NCBI GenBank assembly: GCA_927911515.1
Contig: CAKMQH010000098.1
Location: 1-5,162 of the forward strand
Length of the DNA stretch: 5,162 nucleotides
Source: an uncultured Neisseria sp.
GTDB lineage: Bacteria; Pseudomonadota; Gammaproteobacteria; Burkholderiales; Neisseriaceae
Reading direction: 5' to 3'
In this document: positions 1 to 4,949 of the stretch, piece after piece
Layout of the letters: each line of letters opens with the position of its first letter
Position numbering within the stretch: the first letter of the stretch is position 1
Notes under the pieces: model-generated
Database searches by the model: none
Seen by the model: the letters and a program-made list of their open reading frames with translations, nothing else
What the model was told of the DNA's origin: nothing
Position numbers and translations under genes: made by a program

Positions 1-58
1 CTATCTGTACTGTCTGCGGCTTCGTCGCCTTGTCCTGATTTAAATTTAATCCACTATA
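1..58. repeat. Right end of a Correia repeat element (CREE), truncated by the window edge
   Basis: The block reads through a GCGGCTTCGTCGCC core, then TTGTCCTGATTTAAATTTAA, and ends in AATCCACTATA. This is recognised from memory as the internal part plus terminal inverted repeat of the neisserial Correia element, a MITE-like repeat of roughly 100-155 bp that inserts at TA. Only one end is in the window, so the other terminal repeat and the TA target duplication cannot be checked. Such ends are known to create promoters at their borders, which fits the TATAAT formed here in front of msrAB. Confidence 0.8.
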
Positions 59-60
59 AT
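30..60 (+). promoter_or_regulatory. Candidate msrAB promoter at the Correia element border
   Basis: A perfect -10 TATAAT lies at 55-60. Its first four bases are the terminal TATA of the Correia element and its last two come from the flanking DNA. The best -35 is TTGTCC at 30-35 (4 of 6 to TTGACA), with a long 19-base spacer. A start near 67 would give a leader of about 100 bases containing a DUS (74-85) and a small hairpin TTGGG/CCCAA at 116-129. Confidence 0.5.
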
Positions 61-73
61 ATGGACGTTTGTT

Positions 74-85
74 TTCAGACGACCT
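74..85 (-). repeat. DNA uptake sequence (DUS)
   Basis: Perfect 12-mer AGGTCGTCTGAA on the minus strand, in the leader of msrAB. It marks DNA for natural transformation. Confidence 0.9.
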
Positions 86-168
86 TTTGCTTTTTTATGT
101 GCAAAGCTGTAAGGTTTGGGCATCCCCAACGTCTAACTAAACAAACCGTCCACACAGGAAACATAGAG

Positions 169-1739
169 ATGAAACCCCGTACCTTCTTTTCCCTTTGCGC
201 CAAGTTCGGCTGCCTGTTTGCGCTGGGCGCTTGTTCGCCCAAAATCGCCGATGCCGAAGCCGCGACTGTGCCGCATACTTTGTCCACTTTGAAAACCGCG
301 GACAACCGCCCCGCCGGTGTTTACTTGAAAAAAGACAAACCGACCCTGATTAAATTTTGGGCGAGCTGGTGTCCTTTGTGTTTGTCCGAATTGGGGCAGA
401 CCGAGAAATGGGCGCAGGACAAGCGCTTCAGCTCCGCCAACCTGATTACCGTCGCCTCCCCCGGCTTTCTGCACGAGAAAAAAGACGGCGACTTTCAAAA
501 ATGGTATGCCGGTTTGAACTATCCCAAGCTGCCCGTCGTGACCGACAACGGCGGCACCATCGCCCAAAGCCTGAATATCAGCGTTTACCCTTCGTGGGCG
601 TTAATCGGTAAAGACGGCGACGTACAGCGCATCGTCAAAGGCAGCATCAACGAAGCGCAGGCGTTGGCATTAATCCGTGACCCGAATGCCGATTTGGGTC
701 GTCTGAAAAACGCGTTCTACAAACCCGACACACAGAAAAAAGGATTCAAAAATCATGAATACGCGCACCATCTACCTCGCCGGCGGCTGCTTCTGGGGCT
801 TGGAAGCCTATTTCCAACGCATAGACGGCGTGGTTGACGCAGTATCCGGCTACGCCAACGGCAAAACAAAAAAATCCGAGCTACGAAGACGTGTCCTACC
901 GCGACACTGGTCATGCCGAGACCGTCAAAGTCACCTACGATGCCGACAAACTCAGCCTCGACGACATTCTGCAATATTATTTCCGCGTCGTTGACCCGAC
1001 CAGCCTCAACAAACAAGGCAACGACACCGGCACGCAATACCGCAGCGGCGTGTACTACACCGACCCCGCCGAAAAAGCCGTCATCGCCGCCGCCCTCAAA
1101 CGCGAGCAGCAAAAATACCAACAGCCCCTCGTCGTCGAAAACGAGCCGCTGAAAAACTTCTACGACGCCGAGGAATACCATCAGGACTACCTGATTAAAA
1201 ACCCCAACGGCTACTGCCACATCGACATCCGCAAAGCCGACGAACCGCTGCCGGGCAAAACCAAAGCCGCCCCGCAAGGCAAAGGCTTCGACGCAGCAAC
1301 GTATAAAAAACCCGGCGATGCCGAACTCAAACGCATCCTGACCGAAGAGCAATACCAAGTTACCCAAAAAAGCGCGACCGAATACGCCTTCAGCCACGAA
1401 TACGACCATCTGTTCAAACCCGGCATTTATGTGGACGTCGTCAGCGGCGAACCCCTGTTCAGCTCCGCCGACAAATTCGATTCCGGCTGCGGCTGGCCGA
1501 GCTTCACCCGCCCGATTAACGCCGCCGCCGTTACCGAACACGACGATTTCACTTACAACATGCGCCGCACCGAAGTGCGCAGCCACGCCGCCGATTCGCA
1601 CTTGGGACACGTCTTTGCCGACGGTCCGCAAGACAAAGGCGGACTGCGCTACTGCATCAACGGCGCAAGTTTGAAATTCATCCCGTTGGAGCAAATGGAC
1701 GCGGCAGGCTACGGCGCGTTGAAAGGCAAAGTGAAATAA
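169..1739 (+). pseudogene. msrAB: Fused thioredoxin / MsrA / MsrB methionine sulfoxide reductase lipoprotein, with two frameshifts
   Basis: Reduces both epimers of methionine sulfoxide in proteins. The N-terminal thioredoxin-like domain passes reducing power to the MsrA and MsrB domains; the neisserial PilB/MsrAB protein is envelope-located and protects against oxidants. The start at 169 is chosen because CAGGAA lies 8 bases upstream and a lipoprotein signal follows (lipobox LGAC, Cys22). The thioredoxin motif WCPLC (Cys68, Cys71) is at 367-381. The MsrA motif GCFWG has its catalytic Cys at 788-790 (residue 207 when repaired), and the GYCH Cys is at 1215. MsrB has CGWPSF (Cys440, at 1488) and RYCING (Cys495, at 1653). 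The frame breaks twice: one extra base at GG 742-743, and one extra A in the A7 run 868-874. Removing both gives exactly 522 residues, the family length as remembered. As written, translation from 169 ends at 837 (222 residues) and translation from 755 ends at 994. A DUS-pair terminator follows. Confidence 0.93.
739..757 (+). promoter_or_regulatory. Internal ribosome binding site and ATG at the thioredoxin/MsrA junction
   Basis: AAAGGA at 739-744 is followed after 10 bases by ATG at 755, which is the natural first Met of the MsrA domain (MNTRTIYLAGGCFWG). The extra G that breaks the frame at 742-743 is the same base that completes this Shine-Dalgarno. The thioredoxin frame runs on past the ATG to 837, so the two frames overlap. 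Use of this start is inferred, and the second frameshift would still abort MsrA. Confidence 0.35.
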
Positions 1740-1756
1740 AGCCGCGACAGCACGAA

Positions 1757-1768
1757 AGGTCGTCTGAA
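1757..1768 (+). repeat. DNA uptake sequence (DUS)
   Basis: Perfect AGGTCGTCTGAA, left arm of the msrAB terminator. Confidence 0.9.
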
Positions 1769-1806
1769 AACGGCGGGTCGGGTATGGATTGCTTGACCCG
1801 CTGGTT

Positions 1807-1818
1807 TTCAGACGACCT
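1807..1818 (-). repeat. DNA uptake sequence (DUS)
   Basis: Perfect reverse-complement copy, right arm of the msrAB terminator. Confidence 0.9.
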
Positions 1819-1894
1819 TTTTGCTGCCGCGATACCTTGTTCCTTCCTCCGGCAGCCAGAACGCGGATTACTGGCGAATACGGATTGAAACGAT

Positions 1895-1921
1895 AAAAAG
1901 GACGCATCATGCGCCCTTTTT
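1895..1921 (-). terminator. Terminator of rmuC (bidirectional in form)
   Basis: AAAAAGG (1895-1901) pairs with CCTTTTT (1915-1921), and inside it CGCA pairs with TGCG around a 3-base loop, with a single A/C mismatch between the two stems. On the minus strand the stem ends in a T5 run. It lies 43 bases beyond the rmuC stop. The plus strand also ends in T5, so it could back up the msrAB terminator. Confidence 0.75.
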
Positions 1922-1932
1922 GTCTTGAACCC

Positions 1933-1944
1933 ACGTCGTCTGAA
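1933..1944 (+). repeat. Degenerate DUS (11 of 12)
   Basis: ACGTCGTCTGAA, one mismatch at the second base. It sits between the rmuC stop and its terminator, and GTCGTC/GACGAC (1935-1954) could form a small hairpin. Confidence 0.55.
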
Positions 1945-1964
1945 ACCCGACGACGAACAAGTCT

Positions 1965-3449
1965 TCAATCTTCTCCCCCTTCCTGCAAAGCAGACTCTTG
2001 GGCGGTTTCCACTAAATCGCGTTGCAGGCGTTTGGTGGTTTTTGACGCCCAGCGCGCGCAGTTTCTCGGCGCGGCTGACGAGGTTGCCGCGTCCTTGCGA
2101 GAGCTGTTTGTAGGCTTGTTGGAACTGGCTTTGCGCTTGGTCGATGTTCTTGCCGACGCTTTCGAGCGTTTGGACGAAGCCGGTGAATTTGTCGTAAAGC
2201 CTGCCGCCTTCTGCCGCGATGGCGAGGGCGTTTTGGTTTTGCTGTTCGTTGCGCCAGATGTGGGCGACGGTGCGCAAGGTGGCGAGCAGCGTACTTGGGC
2301 CGACCGGCATGATGCGCTTGTCGAAACATTCTTGGAACAGGGCGGCATCGTGTTGCAGGGCGAGCAGGTAGGCGGGTTCGACGGGGATGAACATAAACAC
2401 GAAGTCCAGCGTGCGCACGCCTTCGAGGTCGGTATAGTCTTTTTGCGACAGGCTGCGGATGTGGGCGCGGATGCTGGCGACGTGGGCGGCGAGTTCGCGC
2501 TCGGCAGTTTCGGCGTCGGCGGCTTGGGTGTAGCGGACGTAGGCGGTCAGCGAGACTTTGGAGTCGATGACGATTTGCTTGCCTTCGGGCAGGTTGACGA
2601 GGACGTCGGGCTGGAGGCGCGCGCGCCGTCTTCTTCTTGGCGGACGGCAGCGGCTTGGACGGTGTATTCGCGTCCTTTTTGCAGGCCGGAATGTTCCAAA
2701 ACGCTTTCCAAAATCATCTCGCCCCAGTTGCCTTGGGTTTTGTTTTGCGTGCCGGTGAGCGCGTCGGTGAGGGCTTTGGCGTCGCTGTGCAGCTGGGTGT
2801 TGAGGGTTTGCAGACGTTTGAGTTCGTTTTCGAGGGTCAGCCTTTCGCGCGCTTCTTTTTCATAAGTTTGCTGCACAAGCTCGCTGAAGCCGTGGATGCG
2901 TTCGTTGAGCGGGGTCAGCAGTTGGCTGAGGTGGTCGCGGTTTTGCTCGGTGAAACGGCGGCTTTTCTCTTCCAAAATGGTGTTGGCGAGGTTTTGAAAC
3001 TGGTCGCCCAAGCTTTGACGGGCTTCGGCAAGGAGCTTGAGCTTTTCGTCGGCGGCGAGGCGTTCCTGTTCGAGTTGGATGTGGAGGCGTTCGTTGCGGA
3101 CGTGCAGGTTGTGCGCGTTTTCCTGAAGCTCGGCGTAATCTTGTTTCAGACGACCTGCTTCCTGTTCTCGCTCTTGAAGATAACCGATTTGGCGTTCGGC
3201 AGCGGCAAAACGGTTGCCCAATTCCTGCAACTCGCCTTGCAAATCTTGGACATGATAGCGCGCGTCGGCAAGCTCGGATGCGGTTTGCGCCTGATTTTGT
3301 TCGGCAAATTCAAGATGTTGGCGGCATTCGGCAAGCGATTGCATCAGGGCAAACTGCTGCGTCTGTGCCTTGTTGCGGGCGAGCAGCCAAGTGATGAGTG
3401 CGCCAGACAAAAAGGCAAGCGCGGCGGTCAGAAGGAGCGGGAGATTCAT
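1965..3449 (-). pseudogene. rmuC: RmuC family DNA recombination protein, with two frameshifts
   Basis: RmuC proteins are membrane-anchored, coiled-coil proteins with a C-terminal nuclease-fold domain, linked genetically to limiting recombination at inverted repeats. The start at 3449 is chosen because it opens directly into one membrane segment (residues 3-23, LPLLLTAALAFLSGALITWLL). Residues of about 25-210 are rich in Glu, Gln, Leu and Lys and look like coiled coil. The RmuC domain follows, with GNWGEMILESVLEHSGL near residue 237, IDSKVSL near 292 and VEPAYLLAL further on. The frame breaks at (GC)5, 2617-2626, two bases too many just after residues EEDGAR, and at T5, 2039-2043, one base too many 24 residues before the end. 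Repair gives 493 residues, close to the E. coli protein. As written, translation stops at 2547 after 300 residues. There is no good Shine-Dalgarno; a near-DUS lies against the ATG. The gene converges on msrAB. Confidence 0.93.
3145..3156 (-). repeat. DNA uptake sequence (DUS) inside rmuC
   Basis: Perfect 12-mer inside the coding sequence, in the coiled-coil part, encoding residues around AGRLKQ. It is the only full DUS within either large gene. Confidence 0.9.
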
Positions 3450-3461
3450 AGGTCGTTTGAA
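3450..3461 (+). repeat. Degenerate DUS (11 of 12) abutting the rmuC start codon
   Basis: AGGTCGTTTGAA, one C-to-T change from consensus. On the coding (minus) strand it reads TTCAAACGACCT directly before ATG, so it occupies the place where a ribosome binding site would be. Confidence 0.6.
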
Positions 3462-3482
3462 AACGGAAAAAGCAAAAACGGC

Positions 3483-3491
3483 AATATAGCA
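3483..3491 (-). promoter_or_regulatory. Candidate rmuC promoter (extended -10)
   Basis: The minus strand reads TGCTATATT, an extended -10 (TGn plus TATATT, 5 of 6 to consensus). No convincing -35 is seen at 16-18 bases. A start near 3476 would give a leader of about 27 bases to the rmuC ATG. Confidence 0.4.
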
Positions 3492-3646
3492 TGTTTGCAG
3501 GACAAGCTCGCTGCGCGCTTGCATAGGATAGGGCGGAATGGCTGATAAAGCGATGGAAAGCAGCGGGTCGCAGAATGCAGGGCGCAAACGTGGTACAGCA
3601 CCGATGTGATTGGCGCATGAACGGCATCGACGAAACAGAAAGCCTT

Positions 3647-3658
3647 TTCAGACGACCC
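3647..3658 (-). repeat. Degenerate DUS (11 of 12)
   Basis: TTCAGACGACCC, the last base differing. With the perfect DUS at 3680-3691 it forms an inverted pair (arms 3645-3657 and 3681-3693, loop 23 bases). No T-run follows on either strand, so terminator function is doubtful. Confidence 0.65.
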
Positions 3659-3679
3659 ATCCAACCCATAAATACAAAC

Positions 3680-3691
3680 AGGTCGTCTGAA
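3680..3691 (+). repeat. DNA uptake sequence (DUS)
   Basis: Perfect AGGTCGTCTGAA, right partner of the inverted pair with 3647-3658. Confidence 0.9.
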
Positions 3692-3874
3692 AACCTAAAA
3701 AACAAGTGTTGCACGTTTCGCTGCCCCAAACAAAGCTTTTACCGCCGACAGCTTGGAAAAACCGCCCACTTTGGGCAAAGCGGAACAATGCCACTGCGCC
3801 GGATGAGAGATTTATTTAATGAGCGATTTCACAAGAAAACAGCGGATTCAGGTTTGTCGGACAGAGATTTTGGT

Positions 3875-3886
3875 TTCAGACGACCT
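3875..3886 (-). repeat. DNA uptake sequence (DUS)
   Basis: Perfect reverse-complement copy, unpaired, at the edge of the AT-rich block. Confidence 0.9.
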
Positions 3887-3934
3887 GTTTTGCCAAAAAA
3901 GGATAGATAATTTTAAAAATGGCAATGGCAATTA

Positions 3935-3955
3935 TAGTCTGAGGCTAAAAGACTA
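3935..3955. repeat. Small inverted repeat TAGTCT/AGACTA
   Basis: Six-base arms at 3935-3940 and 3950-3955 with a 9-base spacer, in AT-rich DNA. Just upstream, TTGCCA (3890-3895) is mirrored by two abutting TGGCAA copies (3920-3925 and 3926-3931). The role is unknown; these could be operators or chance in low-complexity DNA. Confidence 0.35.
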
Positions 3956-4099
3956 AAGACCAAGCGGAAAAGTGTTGTTTTTTATCTGATTGAAAAACAA
4001 AAGGAAAATTAAAAAATCCATCTAAAATGATGTAATTTGGCAACAAAAAATCCGAGAGCATCTATTCTAAAATAAACAATTTGTAATCGGCTTGTAACT

Positions 4100-4137
4100 A
4101 AGACATCGGTGTCATTCCGCAAGACATCGGTGTCATT
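4100..4137. repeat. Two tandem 17-bp direct repeats at a 21-bp period
   Basis: AAGACATCGGTGTCATT occurs exactly at 4100-4116 and 4121-4137. Each copy contains the imperfect dyad GACATCGGTGTC (10 of 12 symmetric). The 21-bp period is two helical turns, so both sites face the same side of the DNA. TTGTAA also occurs at 4081-4086 and 4092-4097, an 11-bp period. This looks like a paired regulator binding site. The candidate protein is not encoded in the window. Confidence 0.6.
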
Positions 4138-4212
4138 TTCAAAACTAAAAATAAATTATCAAAATAATTACAATAATCCATTTTTACCGCGTATTTCTTT
4201 ACTAAAAAACTG

Positions 4213-4218
4213 TATAAT
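4213..4218 (+). promoter_or_regulatory. Candidate -10 box upstream of the peptide genes
   Basis: Perfect TATAAT, but no recognisable -35 at 16-18 bases upstream, as would be expected of a weak or activator-dependent promoter. The tandem repeats lie about 75-115 bases upstream of it. A transcript from here would run through the 18-codon ORF at 4239 and the palindrome at 4282-4298. Confidence 0.35.
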
Positions 4219-4238
4219 TTATCAATTAAGGCGGTATC

Positions 4239-4295
4239 ATGACCCCTGTCGATACGGCAGACACGCCGACGGCGAATGCAGATGTTATTAAATAA
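4239..4295 (+). CDS. Possible 18-codon ORF (MTPVDTADTPTANADVIK)
   Basis: A short ORF with AAGG at 4228-4231 and 7 bases to its ATG, placed just after the TATAAT box at 4213. The product is acidic and polar, with no hydrophobic segment and no resemblance to the three peptides downstream. Its stop codon lies inside the Zur-like palindrome. It could be a leader peptide or simply chance; a start near 4225 would leave almost no leader for ribosome binding. No function can be assigned. Confidence 0.25.
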   Translation: MTPVDTADTPTANADVIK

Positions 4296-4298
4296 CAT
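4282..4298. promoter_or_regulatory. Zur-box palindrome overlapping an extended -10 promoter
   Basis: ATGTTATTAAATAACAT is a perfect 8-1-8 palindrome. Its central 15 bases (4283-4297) fit the published meningococcal Zur box TGTTATDNHATAACA at every position. The same bases give an extended -10 on the plus strand: TG at 4283-4284, then TATTAA at 4286-4291 (4 of 6). A start near 4298 would give a leader of about 30 bases to the first peptide ATG, with AAAGGA well placed. Zur repressing from this overlap would switch the peptide genes on in zinc shortage. The site match is seen; its use by Zur is inferred. Confidence 0.65.
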
Positions 4299-4327
4299 TT
4301 GATGAGTATGAGAAAGGATTACCCGAA

Positions 4328-4435
4328 ATGAAAAATTTATTGACCTTAGCCGCAGCTTCTTTAATCGGTATGGAAGGCGTTACCGCTTCAGCCGCTATGG
4401 TTGCCCGCAATATCGAAACCGCTGCAAAAAAATAA
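4328..4435 (+). CDS. Small signal-peptide-like peptide 1 of a tandem paralogous set (35 aa)
   Basis: Unrecognised family. The ribosome binding site is AAAGGA at 4313-4318, 9 bases before ATG. Residues 1-22 look like a signal peptide: basic start MKNLL, hydrophobic core LAAASLIGMEGV, then A20-S21-A22, which fits a signal peptidase I site. The remaining 13 residues, AMVARNIETAAKK, are cationic and could form a short amphipathic helix. Positions shared with the two paralogues include LAAASLIGM, G17, A22, A26, N28, A32 and K34. It differs by Glu16 inside the hydrophobic core, where the others have Ser, and by AT-richer codons, so it is the most diverged copy. It is first after the Zur-box palindrome. 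It could instead stay in the membrane as a small protein; secretion is inferred. Confidence 0.7.
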   Translation: MKNLLTLAAASLIGMEGVTASAAMVARNIETAAKK

Positions 4436-4611
4436 TTTGAAAACAAACGAAATATTTTAAACGCTTCCCAAACCCCACAAACAACCCTTCCCGCCCACGG
4501 CGGAGCGGCTTTCGGCTTTCAACCGATTCCGGCATCAGACGCCGACACAAGCGCGAACCGCAGACCGCTAGATTCGATTCAGCGGCGGGAACAAAAGAAA
4601 GAGAGATTACC
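4436..4611 (+). other. Long spacer between peptide genes 1 and 2
   Basis: 176 bases without a credible ORF. It carries small hairpins (CCGCC/GGCGG at 4491-4503, and a CGGC/GCCG pair further right) but no T-run, so no terminator can be called. It is much longer than the 53-base gap between peptides 2 and 3 and could hold a second promoter or a processed RNA. Confidence 0.4.
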
Positions 4612-4716
4612 ATGAAAACCTTAATTAAATTGGCAGCCGCCTCCCTGATTGGCATGTCCGGTCTGACCGCCAGCGCGACGACCGTCGCCAAAAACATCGC
4701 CGAAGCCGGCAAATAA
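4612..4716 (+). CDS. Small signal-peptide-like peptide 2 of the tandem set (34 aa)
   Basis: Unrecognised family, paralogous to the ORFs at 4328 and 4770. Its upstream block AAGAAAGAGA (4595-4604) is repeated exactly before peptide 3 and probably serves as ribosome binding region, 7 bases before ATG. The N-terminal half is MKTLIKLAAASLIGMSGLTA, followed by S21-A22, giving A-S-A at -3 to -1. The predicted mature part is TTVAKNIAEAGK, 12 residues. It matches peptide 3 at 15 of the first 18 residues or better, while the C-terminal parts differ strongly. Codons are GC-rich, like typical neisserial genes. It ends in a double stop, TAA TAA. Function unknown; export is inferred from the signal-like half. 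Confidence 0.78.
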   Translation: MKTLIKLAAASLIGMSGLTASATTVAKNIAEAGK

Positions 4717-4769
4717 TAAGCCGACCCAACGATAACATCCGCAACACAAACACAAGAAAGAGACTCAAA

Positions 4770-4877
4770 ATGAAAGAATTGATCAAACTCGCCGCCGCAT
4801 CCCTGATCGGTATGTCTGGTCTTGCCGCCGGCGCAACCCACATCGCCGACAATATGCGTACCGCGATTAAAAAATAA
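4770..4877 (+). CDS. Small signal-peptide-like peptide 3 of the tandem set (35 aa)
   Basis: Unrecognised family. AAGAAAGAGA (4754-4763) precedes the ATG by 6 bases. The N-terminal half is MKELIKLAAASLIGMSGLAA, followed by G21-A22, which keeps the A-x-A cleavage pattern. The predicted mature part is THIADNMRTAIKK, 13 residues, ending in Lys-Lys like peptide 1 and containing the only His in the set. Together with the other two it shows a conserved pattern x-[VI]-A-x-N-[IM]-x-x-A-x-K after the cleavage site. It is 53 bases after peptide 2 and most likely on the same transcript. An inverted DUS pair follows 43 bases after the stop. What the peptide does cannot be told from the sequence. Confidence 0.78.
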   Translation: MKELIKLAAASLIGMSGLAAGATHIADNMRTAIKK

Positions 4878-4921
4878 GCTCGGGCTGTTTTAAAACCCCA
4901 AGCTGTTGGAAGTCAAAGCAA

Positions 4922-4933
4922 AGGTCGTCTGAA
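4922..4933 (+). repeat. DNA uptake sequence (DUS)
   Basis: Perfect AGGTCGTCTGAA, left arm of the hairpin after the peptide genes. Confidence 0.9.
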
Positions 4934-4937
4934 AAGT

Positions 4938-4949
4938 TTCAGACGACCT
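4938..4949 (-). repeat. DNA uptake sequence (DUS)
   Basis: Perfect reverse-complement copy, right arm of the hairpin after the peptide genes. Confidence 0.9.

Larger units (their letters stand above)
1755..1822 (+). terminator. Terminator of msrAB built from an inverted DUS pair
   Basis: The left arm AAAGGTCGTCTGAAAAC (1755-1771) pairs with GTTTTCAGACGACCTTT (1804-1820), and inside it CGGGTC (1774-1779) pairs with GACCCG (1795-1800). A T-run follows the right arm (1818-1822). The arms contain perfect DUS copies at 1757-1768 (+) and 1807-1818 (-). It starts 15 bases after the msrAB stop, which is typical neisserial use of paired DUS as a terminator. Confidence 0.85.
3462..4238. other. Long non-coding interval between rmuC and the small-peptide genes
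   Basis: No ORF here is credible. The longest plus-strand frame (3575-3910) translates straight through three DUS copies and has no recognisable motif. From 3462 to 3644 nothing is seen except the rmuC promoter candidate. From 3647 to 3886 there are DUS copies. From about 3890 to 4238 the DNA is strongly AT-rich compared with the flanking genes and carries dyads and repeats listed separately, which suggests regulatory DNA for the rightward peptide genes. Confidence 0.6.

Noticed and set aside
868..874. A7 run in msrAB as a programmed -1 ribosomal frameshift site
   Set aside because: The heptamer A AAA AAA is in the right register for -1 slippage, but reaching the downstream MsrA/MsrB frame needs +1, so classical -1 slippage gives the wrong frame. 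Deletion of one A by transcript slippage remains possible.
753..1934. Long minus-strand open frame (393 codons) opposite msrAB
   Set aside because: It is antisense to the MsrA/MsrB coding region, has low-complexity Val/Gly/Phe-rich translation, and has no motif; it is a by-product of GC-rich third positions in msrAB.
1909..3545. Long plus-strand open frames (318 and 302 codons) opposite rmuC
   Set aside because: Both mirror the rmuC coding strand, whose protein is clearly recognisable; their translations show no domain.
3645..3693. Inverted DUS pair as a transcription terminator
   Set aside because: The stem is good, but the loop is 23 bases, no T-run follows on either strand, and no gene ends beside it.
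3575..3910. 111-codon plus-strand frame left of the AT-rich block
   Set aside because: It reads through three DUS copies (giving FRRP-type words typical of translated DUS), has no good ribosome binding site and no recognisable content.
4302..4331. Nine-codon ORF overlapping the peptide 1 start as ATGA
   Set aside because: There is no ribosome binding site before it, and the overlap arises from the AAATGA context; translational coupling cannot be supported.
4328..4877. Bacteriocins with a double-glycine leader
   Set aside because: The conserved N-terminal half is a basic, then hydrophobic, then A-x-A arrangement typical of Sec signals; there is no ELxxI...GG leader motif and no transporter in the window.
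4328..4877. Type I toxin family (Hok/Ldr/Ibs-like)
   Set aside because: Size and hydrophobicity are similar, but no antisense promoter or antitoxin RNA could be supported, and the A-x-A site with a polar conserved tail fits export better.
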